A DNA stretch of 64,000 nucleotides from Halomonas alkaliantarctica (GTDB lineage: Bacteria; Pseudomonadota; Gammaproteobacteria; Pseudomonadales; Halomonadaceae). Under the pieces are notes generated by a model. It worked only from the letters and a program-made list of their open reading frames with translations, had not been told where the DNA came from and did no database searches. The stretch is taken from NCBI RefSeq assembly GCF_029854215.1, contig NZ_CP122961.1, forward strand, positions 1,116,001-1,180,000, given 5' to 3'. Below, in pieces: positions 1 through 9,200 of this stretch (within the stretch, counting starts at the first letter, position 1; every line of letters starts with the position of its first letter). The position numbers and the translations under genes were made by a program.

Positions 1-1
1 C

Positions 2-613
2 TTACCTCATGACATTGAGGACTATGATGCCTTGATTGTCTTTGGTGGAGAAGTGAGTGTTCACGATCCACGCCTACAAGACTACTTCAATGAGCTGGCA
101 GGGTTGATCCACCGTTTTGCCGCGTCTGAGAAGCCGATTCTGGGTTCCTGCCTTGGCTGTCAGGCGATTGCCTATGCCTTTGGCGCAAACGTAAAGCCTC
201 AGGGGTTTCTGGAATATGGCTTCACACCACTGGCGCTGACTGAGACGGGTCTCAACGATCCGCTCCTGGCCGGTTTGCCACCCCAATCAATCCTTTTTGA
301 GATGCACTCGGACACCTTCGAACTGCCAGAAGGCGCCACTCTTTTAATGTACGGAAAGTCGGTCAAGCACCAAGCCTATCGCTTGGGGGACAGAATCTAT
401 GCGTTCCAATGTCACTTTGAGGTGACCCCGGAGATAGTCGATATCTGGAACCGACGAGAACTGGTTGATAACCCCACTCACGACCAGAATCGAATCGCAG
501 ACATGATGGCCGAGGCGAAAAACGGCTTTAAGCAGTATCAAGTGGCGCAAACTGCGTTTGCTAGCACCGTGGTGCGCCGTTGGCTGGATCTTATTGACAC
601 CCGAGCGGTGTAA
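2..613 (+). CDS. class I glutamine amidotransferase, 5' end outside the window
   Basis: Class I glutamine amidotransferase (triad type), which would hydrolyse glutamine to glutamate and ammonia or cleave a related gamma-glutamyl amide. The frame is open to the window edge, so the N-terminus is missing. The nucleophile elbow GSCLGCQ carries the catalytic cysteine near base 150. The motif FQCHFEVTPE carries the His (codon 413-415) and Glu of the triad. It is a stand-alone domain of the GuaA-like kind with no synthetase domain in the visible part. The stop lies 10 bases before the amt start and the SD of amt overlaps this region, so the two are an operon. Co-transcription with an ammonium channel suggests a role in glutamine or ammonia handling; that link is inference. 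The specific substrate is unknown. Confidence 0.85.
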   Translation, partial: LPHDIEDYDALIVFGGEVSVHDPRLQDYFNELAGLIHRFAASEKPILGSCLGCQAIAYAFGANVKPQGFLEYGFTPLALTETGLNDPLLAGLPPQSILFEMHSDTFELPEGATLLMYGKSVKHQAYRLGDRIYAFQCHFEVTPEIVDIWNRRELVDNPTHDQNRIADMMAEAKNGFKQYQVAQTAFASTVVRRWLDLIDTRAV

Positions 614-623
614 GGAGGGCCCC

Positions 624-1979
624 ATGGGCACTGAAACGCTAACACTTGAGAGCCTACGGGCTTCTCTTGACGCGCAACAAGCGATTATCGAGATGCATCA
701 GTCGATGAATATGGAGGTGTTCTACTGGTGGTGTACGGCGCTGATGTTAATGATCCATGCAGGTTTTCTTGCCTATGAGATGGGCGCGTCGCGTAGTAAG
801 AACGCCCTGGCAGCAGGAGTTAAAAACATTCTTGCCCTCGCGATGATTATACCCGTGTTCTATCTGGTGGGATGGTGGATCTACCTTTCCTTCCCAGGGG
901 GCTTGATACCCGTGTCGGTGTCTGCAGCATTGCCCTGGTCGGCCAGTATGGGGCCGAACCTGGATGAAATGGGGACTGGTGTATTCTGGGCAGCGTTTGC
1001 ACTTTTTGGTGCAACTTCCGGTTCCATCCTGTCCGGCGCGGTAATAGAGCGAATCCGGGTGAGTGCTTTCCTGATTCTCACCGTTTTGGTGGGTGGCATC
1101 GTATGGATATTGGGCGCAGCCTGGGGATGGCACCCGGGCGGATGGATGCTGGCCAAACTTGGCTATCACGATGTGGGGGCCTCTGGTGTCGTTCATGCGG
1201 TAGCCGGATTCTTTACGTTGGGGGTACTTATCAACCTTGGGCCGCGTCGGGGTAAGTTTATTAATGGCATCGCTCAGACGATCGCGCCCCATAGCCTGCC
1301 AATGACGCTAATCGGCTTGATGATGATCATTTTTGGTTTCTTTGGTTTCCTGGGGGGGTGCATCATTTTCAATACCGGTGACATTGGCTGGACGACCATC
1401 TACAACACACCAACCAATCTCTCGGCGTTTGCCTTCAATACCTTGATGGGCTTTGCTGGTGGCATTGTTGGTTGCTATTTTGCAACTCGAGACCCGTTTT
1501 GGACCATGTCAGGCGGGTTGGTTGGTATCATTTCTGTTGCGGCGGGCCTTGATCTTTATGATCCGGCGTTGGCTTTCATCGCGGCGGCGGGTGTCGGCGT
1601 AATGGCGGTCAAGTTTGCTCAGTTACTGGAACGTCGAGGTATCGATGATGCCGTGGGTGCGGTTGCCGTGCATGGTTTCGCAGGCGTGGCAGCGTTGATT
1701 CTGGTCGGTATATTTGCCAGTGGTACTCCGAACGCGAATGGCTATCCGCCTATTTCACTCAGCGGCCAAATGATCGCATCAGTCGTGATGGCATTGGTTG
1801 GCTTCGTTCCAGGCTACGGAGTCTCTTTAGCGCTCAAAAAGCTCAACCTGTTGCGGGTGCCTGAAAAGGTGGAAGACCTGGGTATTGATGAGGTTGAGTT
1901 GATTGCCAAGTCCTATCCAGAGGCCAACGTGCCTGCCACGGTACAGAGCGAAGTTCCCAATAAATTGGGTAATGCTTAA
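624..1979 (+). CDS. amt: Amt/Rh-family ammonium transporter
   Basis: Inner-membrane ammonium channel of 451 residues. The ATG at 624 is chosen because an ideal AAGGAGG lies at 612-618; the frame is open further upstream into the previous gene. The twin pore histidines of AmtB are present: His about 191 in GASGVVHAVAG, preceded eight residues earlier by the conserved Asp, and His about 350 in VAVHGFAG. Eleven or so hydrophobic segments are evident. The N-terminal signature is divergent: AYEMGASRSKN replaces the usual YGGLVRxKN. No glnK/PII gene follows, unlike the common glnK-amtB pair; instead a glutamine amidotransferase precedes it and a 62-residue membrane protein follows. Family assignment is secure; the physiological partner genes make it a non-standard Amt. 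Confidence 0.92.
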   Translation: MGTETLTLESLRASLDAQQAIIEMHQSMNMEVFYWWCTALMLMIHAGFLAYEMGASRSKNALAAGVKNILALAMIIPVFYLVGWWIYLSFPGGLIPVSVSAALPWSASMGPNLDEMGTGVFWAAFALFGATSGSILSGAVIERIRVSAFLILTVLVGGIVWILGAAWGWHPGGWMLAKLGYHDVGASGVVHAVAGFFTLGVLINLGPRRGKFINGIAQTIAPHSLPMTLIGLMMIIFGFFGFLGGCIIFNTGDIGWTTIYNTPTNLSAFAFNTLMGFAGGIVGCYFATRDPFWTMSGGLVGIISVAAGLDLYDPALAFIAAAGVGVMAVKFAQLLERRGIDDAVGAVAVHGFAGVAALILVGIFASGTPNANGYPPISLSGQMIASVVMALVGFVPGYGVSLALKKLNLLRVPEKVEDLGIDEVELIAKSYPEANVPATVQSEVPNKLGNA

Positions 1980-1994
1980 AACAGGAGATAAACA

Positions 1995-2183
1995 ATGGGT
2001 ACATCATTCAACAGCTGGGATGAAGTCGCTGCCTACTTTATATTCGCCGACAAGCTGATAGTGTTGATAATACTCGCCTTCATACTAGCCTTGATGTGTA
2101 TTGGCTTGGTCGCCTCAATAAAACGGCACGAAGACGAAGCATTTGCCGAACATCTTAATGAGGAGGTGGAGAAGACGACCTAG
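1995..2183 (+). CDS. small single-pass membrane protein downstream of amt
   Basis: A 62-residue protein with one strongly hydrophobic helix (about residues 20-42, LIVLIILAFILALMCIGLV) followed by a charged tail rich in Glu, Lys and His. The start has an AGGAGA Shine-Dalgarno 15 bases after the amt stop, so it is the third gene of the operon. I do not recognise a named family. Its size and place suggest a small accessory subunit or regulator of the Amt channel, but that is inference from position only. Confidence 0.75.
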   Translation: MGTSFNSWDEVAAYFIFADKLIVLIILAFILALMCIGLVASIKRHEDEAFAEHLNEEVEKTT

Positions 2184-2241
2184 GTATCCGCCTGGGGTGA
2201 GCGACTTTTGCCATAATAAACTAGGTTTCTACACCACTAAG

Positions 2242-2286
2242 GCCTGTTGACGCTTCCTCCGCGACCACGGTGAAGTGTCAATAGGC
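2242..2286 (+). repeat. long hairpin after the amt operon
   Basis: Arms GCCTGTTGACGCTTC (2242-2256) and GAAGTGTCAATAGGC (2272-2286) pair over 15 positions in plus-strand RNA, with two G-U wobbles and a 15-base loop that can itself form CCG/CGG. The wobbles work only for plus-strand RNA, consistent with read-out of the amt operon. There is no T-run afterwards, so it is not a standard intrinsic terminator; it may be an mRNA 3' end stabiliser. Confidence 0.5.
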
Positions 2287-2326
2287 TCTAGTACTGTAAT
2301 GAAGTGGCTCTAGCGTAACGCTTGGC

Positions 2327-2587
2327 TTAGCCTTGCGTAGCGGGCTTGGCCGGGTCGTAGTTGATCACTTTCTGATCGATCTGCGAGAAGTCGAACTTGC
2401 TCGAACTCATCAGGTTGACCGCGATGCAGACGATGGTGCTGACGCCGTAGGCCATTAATGAAGCCAGTAGCACCGTGTAGTCGCGCAGGAATCCAAGACT
2501 GAAGTAAGCAAGCGCAATGGCACATAGAGCGCTGACGACTAAGCCGACGCGACTTCCGCAAAACCCAAAGGCGATCAGGTCGTGCAA
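2327..2587 (-). pseudogene. remnant of a sodium:solute symporter C-terminus
   Basis: An 86-codon open frame with two hydrophobic segments and the tail NLMSSSKFDFSQIDQKV, which resembles the C-terminal end of SSS-family sodium:solute symporters, proteins of about 500-600 residues. No upstream part of such a gene is visible; the sequence to 2826 is not coding for it in any frame. A short perfect hairpin (AGGCGTT/AACGCCT, 2593-2609) sits just before it. It is most likely the leftover of a deletion. The alternative is a real small two-helix membrane protein. Confidence 0.45.
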
Positions 2588-2826
2588 GTGTCAGGCGTTG
2601 GAAACGCCTTAAATAGGAAGGCAGATGGACTTCCACAGTGAATCACAACAAAGCGCTGGGGAAGTCGATCCGGTTGGCTACCCTACTCCCTTAAGCTCGA
2701 ACAGTACAGGTTGAAGACCTAATGGGCAGAGGGAGTGGGGAGGTTGGAAGGGGTAGAGTTTAAATTATAAATGCTAGAAAAGTGTTTATGACTATTAATG
2801 AAAAGCAAGGTGATAAGTACAAAGGT
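2588..2826. other. non-coding stretch between symporter remnant and mntP
   Basis: No convincing gene. It holds a 7-bp-stem hairpin at 2593-2609 and a purine-rich run around 2725-2760. Apparent open frames here are antisense to mntP. Confidence 0.5.
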
Positions 2827-3387
2827 TCAAAAAAAAGCCGTATGCTCCGCCAGTACTGCTAATCCAATTCCGATAAGCACAAGCCCGCCAATAAGCTCTG
2901 CCCAGTGGCCAACAAACTTGCCAAGCTTATTGCCCAGTAATGTACCCATAGAGGCCATTACCGTAGTCGCGAGGCCGATAGCCAAGCTGGTGGCGATGAT
3001 ACTGACATCGATAAACGCCAGGCTGGCGCCGACGGCCATGGCATCAATGCTGGTGGCGGTGGCGGTGAGGATTAACAGCCAGAGGGTTTGCTTGCGGTGC
3101 TCTATTTTGTCGTCTTTTTTGAGCCCGGCATAAATCATATGCAGGCCAATAATTGAGAGTAGCGTAAAGGCCACCCAGTGATCCCAGGCCTGCACATACT
3201 GTTGCGATGCCTTGCCAGCCGCCCAGCCGAGTAGCGGCGTTAAAGCTTCGATTAGGCCAAATACCAAACCAATGCCCAAAGCATGACGGAACCGAGGTTT
3301 TTGCAGCTCGGCGCCTTTGCTTATAGAAGCAGCAAAGGCATCCGCTGACATGGAAACAGCCAGAAATAGCAGAGTGATGGGTGTCAT
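2827..3387 (-). CDS. mntP: manganese efflux pump MntP
   Basis: MntP/YebN family inner-membrane Mn(II) exporter. I take the ATG at 3387, giving 186 residues, which matches the usual length of about 188; the longer frame to 3456 adds a non-family N-terminus. Six hydrophobic helices can be traced. The two conserved acidic motifs of the internal repeat are present: SMSADAFAASISKG near the N-terminus and TATSIDAMAVG in the fourth helix, both thought to bind the metal. It stands alone, with an AT-rich leader of over 300 bases. I found no match to the yybP-ykoY manganese riboswitch core, but an MntR-box-like sequence lies at 3559-3578. Confidence 0.9.
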   Translation of the reverse strand: MTPITLLFLAVSMSADAFAASISKGAELQKPRFRHALGIGLVFGLIEALTPLLGWAAGKASQQYVQAWDHWVAFTLLSIIGLHMIYAGLKKDDKIEHRKQTLWLLILTATATSIDAMAVGASLAFIDVSIIATSLAIGLATTVMASMGTLLGNKLGKFVGHWAELIGGLVLIGIGLAVLAEHTAFF

Positions 3388-3725
3388 TAAAGAGGAATTC
3401 TCTCGCTGAAAAAATACCGGGTATATAAATCCAAGAACATGGCCATAAAAAACCATGTCTGAGTGTAAATATAGGGTGGTTAATAGCGACGAATGCTAGC
3501 ATGCTTTAATGCTTAAATAAGTAGGCTGGTTAAAAAATAAAGTTTGTAGATGCGAACTAATATAGCCGTGGCTAACAATGTGTGTGTTAGCTTATTTTGT
3601 TGGGATTTTAATGTTTAATGATTTTTAGTGTTTTGTTTATCTTTTAAAAGCGGTGTTGTTGAGTAATTTGAAACTAAGAGTTAACGGTTTAAATATTTAA
3701 GAATGCCCGCTTAAAAGGTTGGCGC
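3388..3725. other. AT-rich intergenic region upstream of mntP
   Basis: About 340 bases, clearly richer in A+T than the flanks, with no gene that I can support. It is the promoter and leader region of mntP and the 3' region of the AraC-type gene. Visible structures: the inverted repeat GCTAACA/TGTTAGC (3571-3577 and 3585-3591, followed on the plus strand by a T-rich stretch), the dyad ACATGG/CCATGT around 3440-3465, and the MntR-like sequence at 3559-3578. Confidence 0.5.
3559..3578 (-). promoter_or_regulatory. possible MntR-type operator upstream of mntP
   Basis: The core ATAGC-N4-GCTA has the same half-sites and four-base spacing as the E. coli MntR box. Outer positions match poorly. It lies about 170 bases upstream of the mntP start. 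Weak, by-eye match. Confidence 0.25.
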
Positions 3726-4685
3726 CTAGGCGGGCTGAGGTACCGCTTGTTGCCTCCTCAATTGGCTGACGTCAGCGCGAGGTGGCGCGCCGAACATGCG
3801 GCTATATTCGCGGCTGAAGTGTGAAGGGCTTTCGTAACCCACACGATAGCTGGCGGTGGCCGCCTCCAGTCCTTCTGCCAGCATCAGCCGCCGGGCCTCA
3901 TGTAGGCGAAGCTTTTTTTGATACTGCAGAGGCGACATGCGAGTGACTTGGCGGAAGCTGTGATAAAGCGTCGACTCGCTCATATTGGCTGCATCTGCCA
4001 GATCACGGATCTTAAGCGGCTGGGCATAGTGCTCTTTAAGGGTGTAGATAACCTGCGCAATACGATGAGCTTGGGAGTCCGAGGCGGCAAACCGGCGCAT
4101 ATGTGGGCCCATTGCGCCCATTAATGCCCGGTAGATCAGCTCCCGCCGAGCCAAGGGCGAAAGCACCTTAATATCTTCCGGGGAGTCGAGCAGGCTCAGC
4201 AGCCGATAGAGCGCGCCCTGCATCCGTTCATCCATGGGGGCCGATTTCAAGCCGCAATCCATCTCCGGGCAGATAGCATCACTTCCTGCTGCGGGGGCTC
4301 TATCGCCCAGTTCCAATATCAGTCCGGCTACTTCCTGAGGGTTTACCGAAATTTTTACTGCCAAGTAGGGTTTTTCCGGCGTGGCGTGGTCAACCCTGCC
4401 GACCACCGGTAAGTGAACGGCGCTCGCCATGTAGCTGGGGCCGGTGTAGACGATCTCCTTGTCACCCAGTAGCACGGTCTTGCTGCCCTGAATGACAAAG
4501 CACAGGCATGGTTCATAGACGGCGCAGTGAAAACTGGTGGGGGCGTCAACGCGCACCAGTTGAACCTCTGCAATCGCCGTGTCCTGAAGTGCTTCCAGGG
4601 GCGACCAGCGGCGGACGACTTGGCTCAATTGCTGCGGCAGGCCGCCGCTGAAATGGGTGATCTGCTCAGGTGCGATAACGGTCAC
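3726..4685 (-). CDS. AraC-family regulator with N-terminal AraC_N domain
   Basis: Transcriptional regulator of 319 residues. Residues about 25-190 form the cupin-like AraC_N (PF06719-type) ligand domain (LCFVIQGSKTVLLG, YLAVKISVNP). Residues about 215-315 form the double helix-turn-helix of AraC proteins (IRDLADAANMSESTLYHSFR and the second HTH ending in YESPSHFSREYSRMFG). The start is GTG at 4685, set by AAGGAGGAG just upstream. It is divergent from the RND pump genes, so it probably controls them, and two imperfect direct repeats lie in the shared region, as expected for AraC-type sites. The inducer is unknown. Confidence 0.9.
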   Translation of the reverse strand: MTVIAPEQITHFSGGLPQQLSQVVRRWSPLEALQDTAIAEVQLVRVDAPTSFHCAVYEPCLCFVIQGSKTVLLGDKEIVYTGPSYMASAVHLPVVGRVDHATPEKPYLAVKISVNPQEVAGLILELGDRAPAAGSDAICPEMDCGLKSAPMDERMQGALYRLLSLLDSPEDIKVLSPLARRELIYRALMGAMGPHMRRFAASDSQAHRIAQVIYTLKEHYAQPLKIRDLADAANMSESTLYHSFRQVTRMSPLQYQKKLRLHEARRLMLAEGLEAATASYRVGYESPSHFSREYSRMFGAPPRADVSQLRRQQAVPQPA

Positions 4686-4760
4686 GGGCTCTCCTCCTTA
4701 ACAGTTTGCAGTATATGCCCTCGCTTGAGGAATCGAAGGCTTTTCGGCTGGTTTTGCAGA

Positions 4761-4785
4761 ATTAGGCAAGCACCCCGTAGAAACC
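4761..4785 (+). promoter_or_regulatory. direct repeat copy 1, candidate AraC-type operator
   Basis: Begins ATTAGGCAAG and ends AAACC; it matches copy 2 at 4891-4915 in 20 of 25 positions (shared ATTAGGCAA, CCCG, AG and AACC blocks). It lies 76 bases upstream of the regulator start, so it could serve autoregulation. Confidence 0.45.
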
Positions 4786-4890
4786 GACAATTTGCACTAA
4801 ATGTCATCATGTTGTCATCGTACCTATGCACCGAAATAGGTCGTTATCTCGCCTCACTCTTTTATTTGCGCTTTTACTTCCGACGACAGG

Positions 4891-4915
4891 ATTAGGCAAT
4901 CTTCCCGCAGGAACC
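4891..4915 (+). promoter_or_regulatory. direct repeat copy 2, candidate AraC-type operator
   Basis: Begins ATTAGGCAAT and ends GAACC; same orientation as copy 1 and exactly 130 bases downstream. It lies about 170 bases upstream of the efflux adaptor start. Confidence 0.45.
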
Positions 4916-5083
4916 TGATACCTCCCGAGCTCTCCCTTCACCTATGTTAGCTGTTATCCGGTCGGTGCCTTGGTTTGTGGTCGAATCTTACGCTGCTTAA
5001 CCGACTACATAACTGCCAACGCGGTACTCATCTATATAACGAACGCTGCTATCGAATACCGGTAGCCAGGGGAGCAAGTCATC

Positions 5084-6280
5084 ATGGGTAGTTTGTTTCA
5101 AAGAGCCCGCTTTGCAAGCAGCCGAGCGGTGATCCCGTTTTTGCTAATAGCGGTCTTACTCGCCGGCTGTGAGGCCAAGAGCGAGGAGGCGGCAGCGCCT
5201 CCGCCGCCACCAGAGGTTGACGTAGCGGAAATCGTCGTTCAGCCGGTAGTGTTGAGTGAATCATTCACCGGACGGGTGGAAGCCGCGGAAACAGTTGAAC
5301 TAAGGTCCCGGGTCAGCGGCTATATCCAGGAAGTGGCCTTCGAGGAGGGAAAGCTGGTAGAGCAGGGAGATCTACTCTTCCTAATTGATCCGCGTCCCTA
5401 CCAGGCCCGTGTCAGCGCTGCCCAGGCAGATCTAGCCCAGGCCCGGAGCCAGCAGGCGCAGGCGGGCAGTGAAGCTGAGCGTGCCCGCGTCTTGCTTGGG
5501 CGTCAGGCCATTTCACAGGAGGTGCATGACCAGCGTCAATCGGCCCTGAGTAACGCTCGTGCCATGGTCGATGCCGCCGAGGCAGCGTTGCAGACCGCCG
5601 AGCTTGACCTTGAGTACACCCGCATTACCGCGCCGGTCAGTGGCCGCGTCGGTCGGGCAATGGTGACCCGAGGTAATTTGGCTAACGCTGACCAAAGCCT
5701 GTTGACCACGCTGGTCACCATTGATCCGATCCACGTCTACTTCGAGGCGGACGAGCAGGCCGCGTTTGCCAGTCATGCACTTCTGAGTGGCGAGGAGCCA
5801 AACAGCCTGCAGATCGAACTGGGTGGTGACGCCACGCGGCAGTTCACTGGTACCTTGGACTTTATCGATAACCGTTTAAACCCCAATACGGGCACCCTTC
5901 AATTCCGTGCGGTGCTGGCTAACCCGGATGGTCGCATTCGGCCTGGAGAATTTGCACGGGTTGAAATGCCAGTCGCTCGTTTAGAGCAAGCATTGCTAGT
6001 GGATCGCAAAGCAGTGCTGACCAATCAGGATCGCCGCTACGTCTATGTCGTCAATGAGAATAACTTGGCAGAGCGGCGCCAGGTAACCACAGGGCGGCAG
6101 GTGGCAGAACGAACAGTCATCACCGATGGGCTCCAGGCGGGGGATCGAGTGATCGTCAATGGTGTGCAAAAAGTGTTCTTTCCGGGAATGGAAGTGAGCC
6201 CGCAAAGCGTAGCGGCCGCCCCAGCGGCCGATATCCCTAGTTCCGACGATCAGCCCACCATTGCGGCCAGGGAGGAGTAA
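5084..6280 (+). CDS. RND efflux periplasmic adaptor (MexE/AcrA type lipoprotein)
   Basis: Membrane-fusion protein of 398 residues that links an RND pump to the outer membrane. A lipoprotein signal is clear: hydrophobic stretch ending in LLAGC with the acylated cysteine at residue 29. Next come the lipoyl/barrel-sandwich halves (VELRSRVSGYIQEVAFEEG and ITAPVSGRVGRAMVTRGN), the alpha-helical hairpin between them (about residues 100-165, rich in Ala, Gln and Glu), and the beta-barrel with FIDNRLNPNTGTLQFRA. It starts 6 bases before its pump gene's operon partner at 6287. The closest named relatives by pattern are MexE-like adaptors. No outer-membrane factor gene is in the cluster, so a TolC encoded elsewhere is presumably used. 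Confidence 0.93.
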   Translation: MGSLFQRARFASSRAVIPFLLIAVLLAGCEAKSEEAAAPPPPPEVDVAEIVVQPVVLSESFTGRVEAAETVELRSRVSGYIQEVAFEEGKLVEQGDLLFLIDPRPYQARVSAAQADLAQARSQQAQAGSEAERARVLLGRQAISQEVHDQRQSALSNARAMVDAAEAALQTAELDLEYTRITAPVSGRVGRAMVTRGNLANADQSLLTTLVTIDPIHVYFEADEQAAFASHALLSGEEPNSLQIELGGDATRQFTGTLDFIDNRLNPNTGTLQFRAVLANPDGRIRPGEFARVEMPVARLEQALLVDRKAVLTNQDRRYVYVVNENNLAERRQVTTGRQVAERTVITDGLQAGDRVIVNGVQKVFFPGMEVSPQSVAAAPAADIPSSDDQPTIAAREE

Positions 6281-6286
6281 ACCGCC

Positions 6287-9200
6287 ATGAATTTCTCCCG
6301 TTTCTTCGTTGACCGCCCGATTTTTGCGGCGGTGCTGTCGATCATTATTCTGGCAGTGGGGCTGATCTCCATTCCCAACCTGCCGATTAGCGAGTACCCG
6401 GACGTGGTGCCGCCCTCAGTGGTGGTGCGAACGATTTACCCTGGAGCAAACCCGAAAGAGATCGCTGAAACGGTGGCAACGCCTTTGGAAGAAGCCATTA
6501 ATGGCGTCGAGGACATGATGTACCTCAAGTCCGTGGCGGGCTCCGATGGCGTGCTGCAGATGACCGTTACCTTCCGCCCTGGTACCGATGCCGAGCAGGC
6601 TGCCGTCCGAGTGCAGAACCGGGTCAGTCAGGCCGAGGCCCGGCTGCCGGAAGCCGTGCGTCGTCAAGGCGTTACCACCCAGAAGCAGTCGCCTACGTTT
6701 CTAATGGTCGTTCACCTGACCTCGCCCAGCGGTGAATACGACACCCTCTACCTACGCAACTATGTGCGGCTGAATGTCCGCGATCGTCTGGCCCGGCTCG
6801 AAGGGATTGGGGACGCGCAAATCTTCGGCGGGGGTGACTACGCCATGCGAGCGTGGCTCGATCCTGATCGGATAGCTGCCCGTGGCCTGACGGCCAGCGA
6901 TGTGGTCGGGGCCATGCGCGAACAGAATGTGCAGGTCTCCGCCGGGCAATTGGGGGCCGAACCCATTGAAGAGAGTGATTTCCTCACGCTGATCAACGCC
7001 CGTGGGCGGCTGGAAACGGTGGAGGAGTTTGGCGACATCGTGCTGAAGCGCGGCGAGGGCGGCGAGATACTCAGGCTTTCGGATGTGGCCCGGCTGGAAA
7101 TGGGCGCTGGGGATTATACGCTGCGCTCGAAGTTGGACAGCAATAACGCGGTGGGTGTGGGGATATTCCAGGCGCCGGGGGCCAATGCGCTGGAGATTCG
7201 CGAGCAGGTTATCGCCACTATGGACGAGCTGTCTGAACAGTTCCCGGAAGGCGTGGAGTATGAAGCGGTCTACGACACCACGATCTTCGTGAATGACTCG
7301 ATTGAGTCCGTGGTGAAGACGCTGCTGGAAGCCGTGCTGCTGGTAGTGCTGGTCGTGACGCTGTTCCTGCAGACCTGGCGTGCGTCCATTATCCCACTGC
7401 TGGCGGTGCCGGTATCGGTGATCGGCACCTTCGGGGCGCTTTACCTGCTGGGTTACTCCATCAACACGTTGACGCTGTTTGGGCTGGTGTTGGCCATCGG
7501 TATCGTGGTGGACGATGCCATCGTGGTGGTGGAAAACGTGGAGCGGAACATTGAGGAGGGCCTGAAGCCCCAGGCCGCCGCGCATCAGGCTATGCGTGAA
7601 GTATCCGGCCCTATTATCGCCGTGGGGCTGGTGCTGTGTGCGGTGTTTATTCCCATGGCTTTCCTGTCAGGGGTGACCGGTCAATTCTATAGCCAGTTCG
7701 CGGTGACGATTGCCATCTCCACGGTGATCTCCACCCTCAACTCGCTGACCCTGTCGCCCGCGCTGGCCGCAATGCTGCTCAAGCCCCATGACGCGCCTAA
7801 AGATCGACTCACCCGAGTGATCGATAAGCTGTTTGGCTGGATTTTCCGTCCCTTCAATCGCTTTTTCAACGCCAGCTCCAATAAGTACCAAGGTGGCGTG
7901 GCCCGATCCCTGAAACATCGTGGCGCGGTGTTTGTGGTCTATGCGCTGTTACTGCTGGGCACCGGGGTGATGTTCAAAGCGGTGCCGCCTGGGTTTATTC
8001 CGGTGCAGGACAAGCTGTACCTGATTGCGGGCGTCATTCTGCCGGAAGGGGCGTCTTTGGAACGAACCGATCAGATGCTTCAGGACGTTGTGGATATTGC
8101 CATGGTGACCGAGGGCGTGGAGCACGCCATTGCTTTTCCCGGCCTGAACGCGCTGCAGTTCACCAACACCTCCAACACCGGTGTGGCGTTTCTTACCCTC
8201 AGCGCCTTTGGTGAGCGCAGCCTCAGCGCAGCGGAAATAAATGCACGGATCAACCAGGGTATTGGCGGCTTGAAAGAGGGCTTTGCGTTCTCCTTTATGC
8301 CACCGCCGATTCTGGGGCTAGGCAATGGTTCGGGGTTTCAGCTGTTCATCGAGGATCGCGGCAATCTTGGCTATGGCGCGTTACAGGAGGCGGTCAATCA
8401 ACTCCAGGGCGCGATTGCGCAGACGCCGGGAATGGGCTTTCCGATCAGCAGCTATCAATCCAACGTGCCGCAGCTGGATGCCGAGGTGGATCGGCTAAGG
8501 GCCAAGGCCCAGGGCGTACCCTTGACCGAACTGTTCGACACCCTGCAGACCTATCTTGGCTCGACCTATGTGAATGACTTCAACCGCTTTGGGCGCACTT
8601 GGCAGGTGATCGCCCAGGCGGACGCTCCCTACCGGGCCAGCGTGGAGGACATCGCCCGCCTGCGCACCCGCAACGACCAGGGAGAAATGGTGCCTATCGG
8701 CACGATGGTAAATATCACGCAAACCTTCGGGCCAGACCCGGTGCTGCGCTACAACGGCTACCCAGCGGCAGACTTGGCCGGCGAATTTGACCCACGCGTG
8801 CTTTCTTCCGCCCAGGCGATGGACGCCATTAACGCTCTGGCGGAAGAGGTGCTGCCTCCGGGCATGGCGTTGGAGTGGACCGACCTGAGCTATCAGCAGT
8901 CCACCCAAGGGAATGCGGCGCTGGTGGTCTTCCCGCTGTCGATCCTACTGGTATTTCTGGTATTGGCGGCTCTTTACGAGAGTTGGACGCTACCGCTAGC
9001 GGTCATCCTGATCGTGCCCATGTCGATGCTCGCGGCGCTGATCGGCGTCTGGTTTGGCGGGGGTGACAACAACATTTTCGTGCAGGTGGGGCTGGTGGTG
9101 CTGATTGGCCTGGCGTGCAAGAACGCCATCCTGATCGTGGAATTCGCCCGCGAGCTGGAACTGCAGGGCAAGGGTATATTGGAAGCAGCCCTGGAAGCCT

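Larger units (their letters stand above)
4686..5083. other. divergent regulatory region between AraC gene and RND pump
   Basis: About 400 bases without a supportable gene. It separates two divergent starts and carries an imperfect 25-base direct repeat (first copy from 4761, second from 4891). The plus-strand gene has a GGGGAG ribosome site about 10 bases before 5084. Confidence 0.7.

Noticed and set aside
747..1292. 181-codon minus-strand frame inside amt
   Set aside because: Shadow of amt; no ribosome site and no recognisable family.
2310..2636. 108-codon minus-strand frame overlapping the symporter remnant
   Set aside because: Different frame from the recognisable symporter sequence, Arg-rich and without hydrophobic segments; a shadow.
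3388..3560. Manganese riboswitch (yybP-ykoY) in the mntP leader
   Set aside because: Leader length fits, but I could not find the conserved core segments on the minus strand.
6752..7585. 277-codon open frame on the minus strand inside the RND permease gene
   Set aside because: Antisense shadow of a clear, complete RND gene; composition is typical of shadow translation.
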